Shown here piece by piece: positions 40,029-49,697 of a DNA stretch of 64,000 nt (position 1 is the first letter of the stretch; each line of letters opens with the position of its first letter). The position numbers and the translations under genes are program-made. Source of the DNA: Bacteroidota bacterium (GTDB lineage: Bacteria; Bacteroidota; Bacteroidia; Flavobacteriales; Flavobacteriaceae); the NCBI GenBank assembly GCA_020161455.1, contig JAIUNZ010000012.1, positions 1 to 64,000 on the forward strand. The letters are read 5' to 3'. The notes beneath the pieces were generated by a model. It saw nothing but the letters and a program-made list of their open reading frames with translations, was not told where the DNA came from and ran no database searches.

Positions 40029-40361
40029 ATGGAGGATATATATGGTTTAATAGTTGAAACCTTTGAAGTGGGAATGCCTATTCAGTTAATACGAAATGGA
40101 TATTTTTACAATTACGTAGGAGTTGGAGTTACAAGAGTTAATAATGTTTTCTTTGAAAATGCAATTCAATATCAAATAGCTGGAAATAATTTTAAGAGAA
40201 TAACTTCTCAATTTATAGTATTGACTTATCAATATTTATTAGAACATAATGATTATCCAAATAGAAATTGGTATATAAATCATCCTGAACTGAATTTTGA
40301 GTTTGCATCACGACCTTGTAACAAATCAGTTGCTAGAGGATTAATACAAGTAGTAATATAA
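40029..40361 (+). CDS. hypothetical protein
   Basis: The 110-residue product has no signal peptide. It is aromatic-rich and mostly beta by appearance (IQLIRNGYFYNYVGVGVTRVNN, NFKRITSQFIVLTYQYLLEH). It lies 29 bases after the LamG gene and may be read from the same promoter. No family recognised. Codon use is AT-rich like the neighbours. The region from here to 40958 looks like an accessory patch with poor gene density. Confidence 0.6.
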   Translation: MEDIYGLIVETFEVGMPIQLIRNGYFYNYVGVGVTRVNNVFFENAIQYQIAGNNFKRITSQFIVLTYQYLLEHNDYPNRNWYINHPELNFEFASRPCNKSVARGLIQVVI

Positions 40362-40365
40362 ATTT

Positions 40366-40575
40366 TTAAATTATAAAATACTGAGGATTAAGTTGTATTT
40401 CTTTAATACGCTTGTCCTCATTATTTTTTTGATAGATAAACAAATCATCCTCATTAATATCTAAAACAAAAGCTAGCTTTTGTTTTAGACTATTAAGAAT
40501 GATGTCTTTTTTCTTTGTTAGTGTATTGTAACTTGTATCATCATTTTTTGAAATGAAATCAACTACTTCGTTCAT
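40366..40575 (-). CDS. hypothetical small protein
   Basis: The 69-residue ORF runs from the ATG at 40575 (MNEVVDFISKNDDTSY...); a longer TTG start at 40605 adds nothing recognisable. The sequence is charged and helical with LKQKLAFVLDINEDDLFIYQ. It converges on the previous gene with a 4-base gap and has no terminator between. It could be a remnant of a longer gene. Confidence 0.4.
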   Translation of the reverse strand: MNEVVDFISKNDDTSYNTLTKKKDIILNSLKQKLAFVLDINEDDLFIYQKNNEDKRIKEIQLNPQYFII

Positions 40576-40958
40576 TTGAATGTGTTTCCACAACTTGTTC
40601 CCCAAAAGCTTGAATCTAGTACTATTTAGTACCAGTCCATCGCACTTTATTTTATCAATTCTTCACATTTTTAATCAAATTGCAGTAAAAAATTAAAAAC
40701 GTACACGTCTTCAAAAGCCATCGACAAGCCTTCAAAACCAATCGTTTTTTATAAAAAATAAAGCATTACTCCCAGCAATAAAGGACTCAAAGACAATAGC
40801 ATCACCAAAAATAAAGAAATAAGTCAGCCTAGCGCCATCTTAGAGCTGTTAGTAGCAAATTAAAGGAGACGTTATATATTTTTGTTTTTATGAAGTTAAA
40901 AAAAAAGAGTTATGCAAACAAAAATTGGAGTACATTTATAAAAGCAAAAATTGTTTTT
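40576..40958. other. gene-poor interval upstream of the TPR kinase
   Basis: About 380 bases hold no convincing gene. There is an imperfect palindrome around GTACTATTTAGTAC (near 40619-40632). In one plus-strand frame an open run ends in SQPSAILELLVAN before a stop near 40862. It has no start and may be the tail of a lost gene. No RNA gene is visible. Confidence 0.4.
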
Positions 40959-42884
40959 ATGAAGAAATCTTTACTAGTACTCAGCGTATTGTTTATTGCA
41001 TTTTCTTGTAAAAAAGAAACGGCACCTATAGACACTATTCAAACCCAAAATCAAAAGAACATTCAAAAGTGGTTTAATGCTTCTATCAGTTTGTCAAAAG
41101 GTACACCCGATACGATTGCTTTTTATGCCAATAAAATGGAGCAAGCAGCATTAAAAGAACCTAGTGTTTATAAAGCCATGGCAGCGTTGATAAAAGGAAT
41201 TGAGTATGCCAATACTTCTTCTTATGCAATTTCTACGAAGTATTATGATAGTGCTTTGAGGTTGTTAAAAACTACTACTGCCGATACGCTTTGGGCAAAA
41301 GCCTACAACGGATTGGGAAACAATTATAAAATTACAGGCGATTATACGGCTGCACTTAAAAACTTGTTTAAAGCCTTAGCGGTTTATGAAAAAAAGCAGG
41401 ATAAGATTGGTATTTGTAATGTGCATGCAGGTTTGGGCGAAGTTTATTTTCAAAAAGACAATCTCGGGGATGCCAAAAAACATTTAACGATTGCTATGAA
41501 TACGCTTGCGCATGATAAGTCAAATCAGGCCTATTTGTCGGCGGCACATATTTTGGCAAATGTTTATGGTATGAGTGGTGATTTTGATAGTGCGTTAAAA
41601 ATTGATGAAGTAGGATTCAAAATAACCGATAGCATCAACAACCCCAAAATTAAATCTTCTTTTTTAGACAATAAAGCCAATTGTTTTTTGTTTTCTAACA
41701 GACTAGACAGTGCTCAATATTATTTTAACGAATGTTTAAAAATAGACCTTGCGGGTGGCAATAAAAAACAGTTGGCCGATACGTATAGTAATCTTGGTGA
41801 ATTGTTTTTGATGAAGAATAACTTTGCCAAAGCCGAAGAATATGCGCTAAAAAGTGTTGGTGTGCTTAAGAGTATTGATGGAAAACCAAACTTGGGAAAA
41901 TCGTATGGAATTTTGACCGAAATTTATACTAAGCAAAGAAAATTTGAGAAAGCATTAGAAATTCAAAAATTGCAGTTTGAGAACAAATCGCAAATGATTA
42001 ATCTCAAAAAAGAAGCTTCTGAAGCCGAATATAAAATTGTGTATGAAACCCAAAAGAAAGAAAATAAAATACAATTTCTCCAAGAAGAAGAGAAGATAAA
42101 AGAATTGAAAATAAAACAACAACACTATCAAATAGAACGAAGAAACTTTTTGATAGTATTTTTTATTCTGTTGATTGGAGTTTTGATAGGAGTAGGCTAT
42201 TTATGGAGAAGTAAGCAAAAGCTTCGAGACAAAATTAGAAAGAACAAAATCATTCAAAAAACCGAAGAGCAAATTAGACTAAAAATGGCCAAAGATATTC
42301 ACGATGATTTGGGTTCGGGCTTGTCTAAAATTAATTTTCTGAGCGAGATTATTTCACAAAAAACCAAAGATATTCCAGAGATTATAAGTAGTAGCGAGTC
42401 TATTAGAGAAACTTCCAAAAGCATGATTGACAATATGCGCGACTTAATTTGGGCGTTAAATCCTGAGAACACTACTTTATCTAATTTTATAGCCAGAATA
42501 CGCGAATATACCACCGATTATGTTGAAGACTATTCGATAGAAACACAGTATGATATTCCTGAAAACATTGCGCCAACACCAATTAAAAACGAAATGCATC
42601 GCGCATTGTTTTTGGTGGTAAAAGAAACCATCAATAATATTGCCAAACATTCTAAAGCCACAAAAATTGATTTTTCGGCACACATTTCTCCCGAGTATTT
42701 GATACTAACTATTGAGGACAATGGAGTAGGTTTTGAACATTCAAAAACAAACGGAAATGGGTTGAAAAACATGGAAAGTAGAATAGAAGATATTAACGGA
42801 AAACTAACCATTCAAAGCACTATTGGAGCAGGAACCAAAGTGATTATTAAAATAAAATTAGAAAAAATATATAAAAACAAATAA
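40959..42884 (+). CDS. TPR-containing sensor histidine kinase, lipoprotein-type N-terminus
   Basis: The 641-residue kinase runs from the ATG at 40959. This start gives a lipobox (LFIAFSCKK), whereas the longer frame from 40890 adds a basic segment that would hide it. Periplasmic tetratricopeptide repeats occupy about 40-370. Then come a coiled coil, one membrane helix (FLIVFFILLIGVLIGVGYLW), a HisKA_3 dimerisation helix (MAKDIHDDLGSG, phospho-acceptor H448) and HATPase_c (DNGVGFE, NGLKNMESR). It is the NarX-like partner of the LuxR-type regulator downstream. Confidence 0.9.
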   Translation: MKKSLLVLSVLFIAFSCKKETAPIDTIQTQNQKNIQKWFNASISLSKGTPDTIAFYANKMEQAALKEPSVYKAMAALIKGIEYANTSSYAISTKYYDSALRLLKTTTADTLWAKAYNGLGNNYKITGDYTAALKNLFKALAVYEKKQDKIGICNVHAGLGEVYFQKDNLGDAKKHLTIAMNTLAHDKSNQAYLSAAHILANVYGMSGDFDSALKIDEVGFKITDSINNPKIKSSFLDNKANCFLFSNRLDSAQYYFNECLKIDLAGGNKKQLADTYSNLGELFLMKNNFAKAEEYALKSVGVLKSIDGKPNLGKSYGILTEIYTKQRKFEKALEIQKLQFENKSQMINLKKEASEAEYKIVYETQKKENKIQFLQEEEKIKELKIKQQHYQIERRNFLIVFFILLIGVLIGVGYLWRSKQKLRDKIRKNKIIQKTEEQIRLKMAKDIHDDLGSGLSKINFLSEIISQKTKDIPEIISSSESIRETSKSMIDNMRDLIWALNPENTTLSNFIARIREYTTDYVEDYSIETQYDIPENIAPTPIKNEMHRALFLVVKETINNIAKHSKATKIDFSAHISPEYLILTIEDNGVGFEHSKTNGNGLKNMESRIEDINGKLTIQSTIGAGTKVIIKIKLEKIYKNK

Positions 42885-42898
42885 ACGTTGTTGTGATT

Positions 42899-42906
42899 TA
42901 CTTTTG
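42899..42906 (+). promoter_or_regulatory. -7 promoter box, first of two before the LuxR regulator
   Basis: TACTTTTG matches TAnnTTTG. A perfect palindrome, TACTAC-AAAA-GTAGTA (42912-42927), follows at the expected transcript start, a position fit for repression. Confidence 0.5.
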
Positions 42907-42948
42907 CAGATTACTACAAAAGTAGTAGTGTTACTTTCTGTAAATAAG

Positions 42949-42956
42949 TAACTTTG
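42949..42956 (+). promoter_or_regulatory. -7 promoter box, second before the LuxR regulator
   Basis: TAACTTTG matches TAnnTTTG and lies 44 bases before the ATG, downstream of the TACTAC palindrome. Confidence 0.5.
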
Positions 42957-43000
42957 ACAATACAAATGAAGTTTTTATTTTTAAGTCTTAATTTTTTTCA

Positions 43001-43627
43001 ATGACTATAAAAGTGGGCATAGTAGAAGATGAAAAGCAAATCAGAGAAAGTTTGATGGTGCTCATTAATGGCAGTGAAGGATTTTCATGCGTTCATACTT
43101 TTGAAGATGCCGAATCGGCTATTGCCAGTATTCCAACTTTAGATTTGGATGTGGTACTGATGGATATTCATTTGCCTGTAAAAGATGGTATAGCCTGTGT
43201 GCAAGAGTTGGCGGTTATTAATAGTGCCGTAAACTATGTAATGTGTACATCATTTGAAGACACCGATTCCGTTTTTAGAGCTTTAAAATCAGGAGCAAAA
43301 GGCTATATTACAAAAACCACCCAACCATCCAAAATACTAGATGCCATTGTAGAAGTATATCATGGTGGTTCGCCCATGAGCAGTAATATTGCTCGAAAAG
43401 TAGTGGCATCTTTTCATAAACAGCAACAAGAAACTGCAGAAATGAAAAAGCTAACCGAAAGAGAAAAAGAAATTCTACACTTATTATCGGAAGGTTTGCG
43501 CTATAAAGAAATAGCCGATAAACTTTTTTTGAGTACCGAAACGGTTCGAACGCACATTAGAAATATTTACGAAAAACTTCAAGTAAATTCTCGTACCGAA
43601 GCCTTAAATAAAACATTTCCAAAATAA
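43001..43627 (+). CDS. LuxR/NarL-family response regulator
   Basis: The 208-residue regulator has a receiver domain (about 1-120; VEDEKQ, phospho-acceptor D55 in LMDIHLPVKDG, ITKTTQP) and a LuxR helix-turn-helix (about 145-205; LTEREKEILHLLSEGLRYKEIA ... TVRTHIRNIYEKL). It is the likely DNA-binding partner of the upstream TPR kinase. Promoter boxes in the 116-bp gap suggest it is also expressed separately. A TACTAC palindrome in that gap may be its own site. Confidence 0.95.
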   Translation: MTIKVGIVEDEKQIRESLMVLINGSEGFSCVHTFEDAESAIASIPTLDLDVVLMDIHLPVKDGIACVQELAVINSAVNYVMCTSFEDTDSVFRALKSGAKGYITKTTQPSKILDAIVEVYHGGSPMSSNIARKVVASFHKQQQETAEMKKLTEREKEILHLLSEGLRYKEIADKLFLSTETVRTHIRNIYEKLQVNSRTEALNKTFPK

Positions 43628-43681
43628 TCAGTATTTAAAAATTACTACTTTTTGGTGATTGTAGTTTTTCAATTGATGGAG

Positions 43682-43689
43682 TACTTTTG
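43682..43689 (+). promoter_or_regulatory. -7 promoter box of the lipoprotein gene
   Basis: TACTTTTG is 54 bases before the ATG at 43743. Upstream, TTACTACTTTTT...TTGTAG (43642-43664) resembles the palindrome before the LuxR gene. Confidence 0.55.
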
Positions 43690-43742
43690 ATTAAGTAATA
43701 GCATTACGCATTTATTTAATTAACCTTAATAACACAATTAAA

Positions 43743-44492
43743 ATGAAAAACACAAAATCAATCTTAGCAGTACTAACGATATCGGTATTTTTATCGATAG
43801 TATGTATTAGTTTCAATTCATGTTCAAAAGATAGCTCAAGCACACCGTCTTACGAATGTACAACATGTGCTTCTACACCAGATGCCTTAGCTGAAAATGA
43901 CGGAAGTGCCAAAGGAGTATATAAAGGAATAGTAGTTGGGTCTTCGGGTTCTTTGTATATTGATATTCAAAACGGAACTGATCTTATAACAGGAACATTA
44001 ATAATCGATGGTGTTAGCGTGGCATTAACTTCAAGTGTTTCTTATGTTAGCGGACAGCCATATGTAGCACCATTTACAGGAATTTATAATGGTAGTCCAA
44101 TATCAATTACTTTTTCAGTTGGTTTGAGTGGCGGTACACCAACAGTTACTTCTTCGGATATTCCAGGACATCCAAATACGGTATTTACATTGTATAAAGA
44201 AACTTCAACTTCACTAATAGAAGCATTTGAAGGCGTATATACCAAACCAGGCAAAACAGGAACGTTTAACATTTTACTATCAAGAGGATTAAACCTTTGG
44301 GGTGGTATTGCTAAAGGTAATGAAGCAGGTGCAGAAGTTGACGAAATTGATGGTACTATTGATAGTAGTAACCGATTAATTGAATCGTCGAATGGAACTA
44401 TTTTAGGCACTTTATCAGGAGATGAAATAAATGGTAGTTTTCAAGATTGTAATGGTGATACTGTTACTATTCATGGAGAAAGAACATTGTAA
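43743..44492 (+). CDS. hypothetical lipoprotein
   Basis: The 249 residues begin with a long lipoprotein signal (SIVCISFNSCSKD, Cys near 27). The mature part has glycine- and serine-rich beta repeats (GVYKGIVVGSSGSLYIDIQNG, FEGVYTKPGKTGTFNILLSRG), suggesting two related beta-barrel-like halves. No known family is recognised. The gene sits directly after the kinase/regulator pair, has its own promoter and a strong terminator. It may be a target of that pair (inference). Confidence 0.75.
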   Translation: MKNTKSILAVLTISVFLSIVCISFNSCSKDSSSTPSYECTTCASTPDALAENDGSAKGVYKGIVVGSSGSLYIDIQNGTDLITGTLIIDGVSVALTSSVSYVSGQPYVAPFTGIYNGSPISITFSVGLSGGTPTVTSSDIPGHPNTVFTLYKETSTSLIEAFEGVYTKPGKTGTFNILLSRGLNLWGGIAKGNEAGAEVDEIDGTIDSSNRLIESSNGTILGTLSGDEINGSFQDCNGDTVTIHGERTL

Positions 44493-44508
44493 AAAAAAAA
44501 TTTTTTAT

Positions 44509-44547
44509 AAAACCAAAACCTCACAACGATGTGAGGTTTTTGGTTTT
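44509..44547 (+). terminator. Rho-independent terminator
   Basis: AAAACCAAAACCTCAC and GTGAGGTTTTTGGTTTT form a long stem around loop AACGAT. The CCTCAC/GTGAGG core is shared with the terminator at 38724-38752. Confidence 0.85.
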
Positions 44548-44608
44548 ATAATGTGTTTCTACTTAAAATTTTTTAAGGATTTCTATAATAAAAAAAGCTA
44601 CTAATTTT

Positions 44609-47044
44609 TTAAAAAGTAAATTCTAAAGTAGCATAAAACGTTCGGTTATCAGAAGGAATGATTCCTGGTCCGGGATAGCCCGTTGCTCTTCGGGTAAAAT
44701 AGCTGTTGTTGGTAAAATTGTTTATGCCGGCTTCTAGCTTAAAGCGTTTCCATTTGTAAGATGTAGAAATATCGGCAACATAATAGGCAGGTATTTGCCC
44801 AAAAATACCGTAGGTGTTGTCGTTAGTGTCGGTTACACTATTGTTTGCTTCCGAAAATTGAGAAGAAACATAGGTAAACTGAAGGCTCGCCATAAAGTTT
44901 TTGTAGCCAATGGCACTTCCTGATTTGATATTATAAAGCGGTACAAACTCCACTTTATTGCCTTCAATATTTGGCGCATTAGATTTTAAATATTCTGAAT
45001 TGGTTATGGCAGTATTGGTAAAAAGATTCCAACTAAAATCTTCATTTTGGTTGAAAAAAGTGTTGCTCAAACTCCAGTCTATCATGGTTTCAAATCCATA
45101 GGTTATTGCCGTTCCTATGTTGTCTCTAAACCGAACCACTGCTGCAGCACCATTTGGGTTTTGGGCTTCATATTCGCCAATTTTGTCATCATAATACAAG
45201 GCATACACACTAGAATCGAATGTAATTTTGTTTCCAATTTGCCCACGAACGCCAATATCAGAAGTATATCCTTTTTCATCGGTAATATCATTGGCAATCA
45301 CTTGACTTGGCGATACAGTTCTGATATCGTTGAAGGTTACTGAGCGATAGTTTTGAGAAACATTGCCATAAAACTCTATTCGATTTTGTGGTTTGTAGCT
45401 AAACCCAATACCCAACAAAAGGAAGTTTCGGTCTTTTTCATTGTTTTCCACTATAGTTTCATCAAGGATAACATTTCCAGCCAAATCGAGATTTATTTTT
45501 CGATATGAACCTTCGGCTTTCGTTCTTATTTTCTCAAATCTAAAACCAGGAGTAATCGAGAATTTAGGCGAAACCTTAAAGATGTTTTCTCCAAATAAAG
45601 AAATATTTATATTCGGAAAAACATAGTCGGATTGGTTGGCATAAAACGGAAAGTCATCGGTTGCCAAATGAAAATTAGCATCGCTACCAGCACTTCCCGG
45701 ACCTTGAATTCCGGTATTTCGAGATTGATAGTATTTTGCACCAATCAAAAAGGCGCTGTTGTTACCTTTTATTTGATACCTTTTCAAATAGCGTGCTTCG
45801 GCACCATAATTTACAAAGTCTCCCGCTATTAAATCGCGAACGGTTCCATCAATATCTTCACTAGAAACACGATTAGAACGGTATCCAACCGTTTTTCGGC
45901 TGGCATCCAAACCAAATAATTGCAAAGAGAAATCGGCATTGTTGGCAAATTTGTGTTTCAATCGCAACGCAAATAGATTCCAATTTACTGCAAACCAGTT
46001 GCGGCTTCTGTTGCTTTGCTCTGGGTTTTCATTAAACATTACGTCGGTTAATCCACCCGCTTGCTGCGCCAGATAATTGAAATAGGTATAATCAAAATGC
46101 AAAGAGGTATTGCTAGTGAACTGATAGTTTAGATTGGCAAAATAATTTTTGCTGTTGAAATCAGAATTGGGTCTAAAACCATCACCTTGTTTAAAATTAT
46201 AAAACGAATAGTAGCTAAACTTTCCATTTGTGCCACTTATTGAAGTGAAATTGGTAACTAAATTATAAGAACCAACGGTGTTTCGAGTGATAAGTTCAAA
46301 AGGTTTTGTAGTAGGTTTTTTTATTTTAAAATTAACCAAACCACCAAATTGTGTTCCATATTGCAAGGAAGCAGCACCACGAACAATTTGAATTTCTTCC
46401 AAAGCCTCGGTTGGTGTAGCATAATAACTTTCGGGATAACCCAAAACATCAGCACTTATGTCATACCCATTTTGACGAGTGTTAAAGTTGGACGTTCTAT
46501 TTGGATTCAAACCTCTACCGCCAATGCTCAATTGCAATCCGCCATCGGAACTTTCGTTTATGGTAAGTCCAACAACTTGCGCAAAAATTTGTCGTGTATT
46601 GTTGGTCGATTTGTTTGCTGTAAGCTTATTTACCGCTATTACTTCGGTTTTTTTGCCGGCATAGATGGCAGTTTCTTCAATGTCTCTTAATTTGTTTAAA
46701 GCAAATACTTTATCGCGTTGCTTGTTGATGACCACTTCGGAAAGTGCCGTGATTTTTTCTAAAACTATTTGCAAATTGCTATCGGATGTTGTGACAGTTT
46801 TTTCGACAATACCATAATTTTCTTTATAAAACACCAATTCGTAGTTTTTATTTTCATCCACTTCAAATGAAAATTCACCATTAGAATTGGTTGAGGTTTT
46901 TGTTGCCGAAGTTTTATTGTAAACGGCTACGGCAGCTACTTTTTTACCATCAGCACCCAAAACAACCCCATTGATTGTGAATTGAGCAAAAGTGTTTGCA
47001 GTAAAAAATAATAGCAGTAGTAAACTAAAGTCCTTTAATTTCAT
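44609..47044 (-). CDS. TonB-dependent outer membrane receptor
   Basis: The 811-residue receptor has a signal peptide (cut after ANTFAQ), a carboxypeptidase-like regulatory domain (about 22-105; ITGVVLGADGKKVAAVAV-like start), a plug domain (about 120-235; GGRGLNPNRTSNFNTRQNGYDI, EEIQIVRGAASLQYG) and a 22-strand barrel ending YATLEFTF. The plug and barrel resemble FecA-type iron-citrate receptors. It overlaps the HTTM gene by 20 bases at the end of a four-gene cluster with imelysin-like and DUF4856 proteins. Iron or another metal chelate is the likely substrate (inference). Confidence 0.92.
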   Translation of the reverse strand: MKLKDFSLLLLLFFTANTFAQFTINGVVLGADGKKVAAVAVYNKTSATKTSTNSNGEFSFEVDENKNYELVFYKENYGIVEKTVTTSDSNLQIVLEKITALSEVVINKQRDKVFALNKLRDIEETAIYAGKKTEVIAVNKLTANKSTNNTRQIFAQVVGLTINESSDGGLQLSIGGRGLNPNRTSNFNTRQNGYDISADVLGYPESYYATPTEALEEIQIVRGAASLQYGTQFGGLVNFKIKKPTTKPFELITRNTVGSYNLVTNFTSISGTNGKFSYYSFYNFKQGDGFRPNSDFNSKNYFANLNYQFTSNTSLHFDYTYFNYLAQQAGGLTDVMFNENPEQSNRSRNWFAVNWNLFALRLKHKFANNADFSLQLFGLDASRKTVGYRSNRVSSEDIDGTVRDLIAGDFVNYGAEARYLKRYQIKGNNSAFLIGAKYYQSRNTGIQGPGSAGSDANFHLATDDFPFYANQSDYVFPNINISLFGENIFKVSPKFSITPGFRFEKIRTKAEGSYRKINLDLAGNVILDETIVENNEKDRNFLLLGIGFSYKPQNRIEFYGNVSQNYRSVTFNDIRTVSPSQVIANDITDEKGYTSDIGVRGQIGNKITFDSSVYALYYDDKIGEYEAQNPNGAAAVVRFRDNIGTAITYGFETMIDWSLSNTFFNQNEDFSWNLFTNTAITNSEYLKSNAPNIEGNKVEFVPLYNIKSGSAIGYKNFMASLQFTYVSSQFSEANNSVTDTNDNTYGIFGQIPAYYVADISTSYKWKRFKLEAGINNFTNNSYFTRRATGYPGPGIIPSDNRTFYATLEFTF

Positions 47045-48389
47045 CGTTAAATGGTACTATCCAGTATTTGGGTTTAAATGATTCTTTTTCTTTGGCTAAA
47101 TCTACGTTTGGATCAATATATTTTTGACTTAACCTTCCGTTAAGTGCTACGTAACTTTCAACATATACTTGTGGGTTTGAAACGCCTTGCTTCTCGTAAA
47201 ACTTTTTTAGAATGTGTGCGTACTCTAAAATAAAATCAGGTTGAAATGCCATTTGTTTTTCTTGAAAAGTGGTTAGAAACAGCGAATTGTTAACTCTAAT
47301 TTCTTTTTTAGTTTTGGAATCTACTACTTTAAATTGGGTGTAACCTGCTTTTTCCATAAGCATCACGCGCCAAGAAAACCGAAAACCTTCTTCGGTCCAA
47401 AACAATTCATTAGGGTAGAGTAGGTATCGAAAAGGAGAAACCAATTGGAATCCGATAAACACTATTAAAAAGCCTTTAATTGCTTTAGAAGCCATTCTGT
47501 TGGTTTCATAATATAAAGCATTTGTAAAACGTTCCATATTGATTTTAAAAAAAGCAGCAATTTTTCGCAGTATATTTTCATGAAATGCAGGTTCAAAAAA
47601 CACCAACGAACTAACTATCATCACAAAAGGAAAAACTCCAATAGGAAACAACATTCGGGTGACAACATGAAATACAACCACTAAAACAAACGCAAACTTT
47701 CGAGTAGGTTTATACAATAACAGAAATGGAATGGCTAAATCATAGAGCATTCCAGACCAACTAAACGCAAAATGCACCCAATTTTGATTTAAAAAAGTCT
47801 TTATAAATGGCAAATCAGTATTGGTGGGTAACCATATTTTTAAAGGCATGGCTTCTAGTAACCAATCTGAGTTTATCTTAGCTAAACCTGCATAAAAATA
47901 CACTATAGCAATGAATACTTTAAGAATGTCAACATTCCATTTAGGAATGTATTGAAAACATAATTTTGGATTTTGCTTGGCATCCACCGAAAAATAAGCA
48001 TTTGCAGGAAGAAATATCAAAACAAAACTCACTATTGAAATGAAGTAATAATGATTTAGATAGGTGGTTTTGTCTAAAAGTTCGATGTAAGTAAAGCAAA
48101 GAAAAAAAGTAATAATTGCAATTCTATATTTGTATCCAATAGCAACACAAAATGCGGCTATGGCAGCAAGTAAAAATAGCAAATAGGTGTAATCTCCAAG
48201 TCTTGGAATCCATTCAAAACCATAATAGGTAAAACGATTAGTGGGCAAAATATAAAGCTTTTCTATCCAACCCAAAGCGGTGAATCGAATTAAACTGAAA
48301 AGCATCATTAAACCAAACGCTAACCTGTAAAAAGCTAGCGTTGCAGTTGATGTGTATGAATTAAAATATGTTTTTAGTTTGTGTTTCAT
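47025..48389 (-). CDS. HTTM domain membrane protein
   Basis: The 454-residue polytopic protein has the HTTM fold related to vitamin K-dependent gamma-carboxylase: ATLAFYRLAFGLMMLFSLIRF at the N-terminus, YFYAGLAKINSDWLLEAMPLKIWL in the middle, and a soluble C-terminal region (about 330-454). The catalytic activity of bacterial HTTM proteins is unknown. Its position between the imelysin-like gene (2 bases upstream) and the TonB receptor (20-base overlap) ties it to this uptake system. Confidence 0.88.
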   Translation of the reverse strand: MKHKLKTYFNSYTSTATLAFYRLAFGLMMLFSLIRFTALGWIEKLYILPTNRFTYYGFEWIPRLGDYTYLLFLLAAIAAFCVAIGYKYRIAIITFFLCFTYIELLDKTTYLNHYYFISIVSFVLIFLPANAYFSVDAKQNPKLCFQYIPKWNVDILKVFIAIVYFYAGLAKINSDWLLEAMPLKIWLPTNTDLPFIKTFLNQNWVHFAFSWSGMLYDLAIPFLLLYKPTRKFAFVLVVVFHVVTRMLFPIGVFPFVMIVSSLVFFEPAFHENILRKIAAFFKINMERFTNALYYETNRMASKAIKGFLIVFIGFQLVSPFRYLLYPNELFWTEEGFRFSWRVMLMEKAGYTQFKVVDSKTKKEIRVNNSLFLTTFQEKQMAFQPDFILEYAHILKKFYEKQGVSNPQVYVESYVALNGRLSQKYIDPNVDLAKEKESFKPKYWIVPFNDEIKGL

Positions 48390-48391
48390 GA

Positions 48392-49525
48392 CTAATCACC
48401 ATCACCATCTACATAATCAATAGTAATGTTTAAAGCTTGCATCATGTCTAATTTTACATATACTACATTTTGTTGCAAAGCATCATAAGCAGCAAGCATT
48501 TTCGAATTATCAGAAGTAATTTGACTTGAAAAATTGTTGTCTAATAGATTGTTAGCAGTATAAATACTTGAAAATTGATTGTTGATGATAGTACTCAAGT
48601 TTTGACCGTTTCGAACAGCGTTTACATAATCTAAATAGGACTTTAAACTCGGACCAGTAACGGTGCTGTTGAAGTTTTTTCCGTTGAAAAAATCTTGTTG
48701 CGCTTGGGTTGCAATGTTTAATAAATCTTTAGAAATATCTTTTTTGTAAAAAGCTTCTACTTTCTCTGGAAATAAAGTTCCACTAGAAAATACTCCAGCA
48801 GGAATACCAATTTTTCCGCTTCTGATGTCTTTCTCTAAATTCTTAACAAACAAGTTGGTCATTTTATTTACCGAACTGCTTACAGTGTTTCCGCTACTAG
48901 AAATGAAAGTAGTTCTATAAGAAGAATTCCAATCGGCAACAACGACATTACTATTTGATTTTAATTTGTTTGTAACATCAATTAAATAGTTTTTGTAATT
49001 AGTTGCGTTTGCATTTGAAGTATAAAAAGCTAAAATAGCAGTATCGGTAGTACCCAAACCATTGATAAGATAATCTAAAGCAGGAAAGCCTTGTTTGGAA
49101 TATTGTGACAATAACTCTAAATTATAATTACCCGATGCAATGTTAGTTTCAATTCCTGCTGCATCAGTAGGATATGTGTTTGTAGTTTCTTTTAAATTTA
49201 TTTCCATTGCTTTACCAACATTGAAAATAGTTATCTTTTGATACGCTTTATAAGCATTTATCCATGAAGTTCTTACTAATTGAAGATTGGCTTCAGTAGG
49301 AGTAGAAGTAAAGTTAGTAACGTCAGAAGATAAGGTTAGCACTTTGTTGTCATAGTCAACATAACTTGGAATGATGATGTTGTCTGCCCAATGTGTAAGC
49401 ATTGCTGTTCTATCAAAGTTATCAGTTTTTGAACCACCATCATCACTCAAAGAACAAGCATATATAAGCGATACAAGACAGACAAATAAAAATAGTTTCT
49501 TCATTTTAAATTTTATTTTTTGCAA
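48392..49525 (-). CDS. imelysin-like lipoprotein
   Basis: The 377 residues run from the ATG at about 49525; an internal ATG seven codons on (MKKLFLF) gives the cleaner lipoprotein signal LVSLIYACSLSDD. The all-helical imelysin fold is suggested by TSWINAYKAYQKITIF, GIETNIASGNYNLELLSQYSKQGFPALDYLINGLG and TNLFVKNLEKDI (fragments read separately). The canonical GxHxxE motif is replaced by GFPALD, so the classic metal-binding His and Glu are absent. Imelysins are outer-surface or periplasmic proteins linked to iron uptake, which fits the neighbouring receptor. Confidence 0.87.
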   Translation of the reverse strand: MQKIKFKMKKLFLFVCLVSLIYACSLSDDGGSKTDNFDRTAMLTHWADNIIIPSYVDYDNKVLTLSSDVTNFTSTPTEANLQLVRTSWINAYKAYQKITIFNVGKAMEINLKETTNTYPTDAAGIETNIASGNYNLELLSQYSKQGFPALDYLINGLGTTDTAILAFYTSNANATNYKNYLIDVTNKLKSNSNVVVADWNSSYRTTFISSSGNTVSSSVNKMTNLFVKNLEKDIRSGKIGIPAGVFSSGTLFPEKVEAFYKKDISKDLLNIATQAQQDFFNGKNFNSTVTGPSLKSYLDYVNAVRNGQNLSTIINNQFSSIYTANNLLDNNFSSQITSDNSKMLAAYDALQQNVVYVKLDMMQALNITIDYVDGDGD

Positions 49526-49697
49526 AAATACAAATGTTTTTATTCTTATCTATAATTATTCTAAATAAATTTAAAATAATTTTATCAACAACTATAAGAC
49601 TTTGTTGATGCTATTTTGATTTAATTATTGAGTAAAAAATAACCTCAATAAATTAAAAGTATATTGAGGTTATTATGTCTCTATTTTTAAGAAATAA

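Noticed and set aside
40890-40958. Longer N-terminus of the TPR kinase
   Set aside because: The extension is basic and would bury the lipoprotein signal that begins at 40959.
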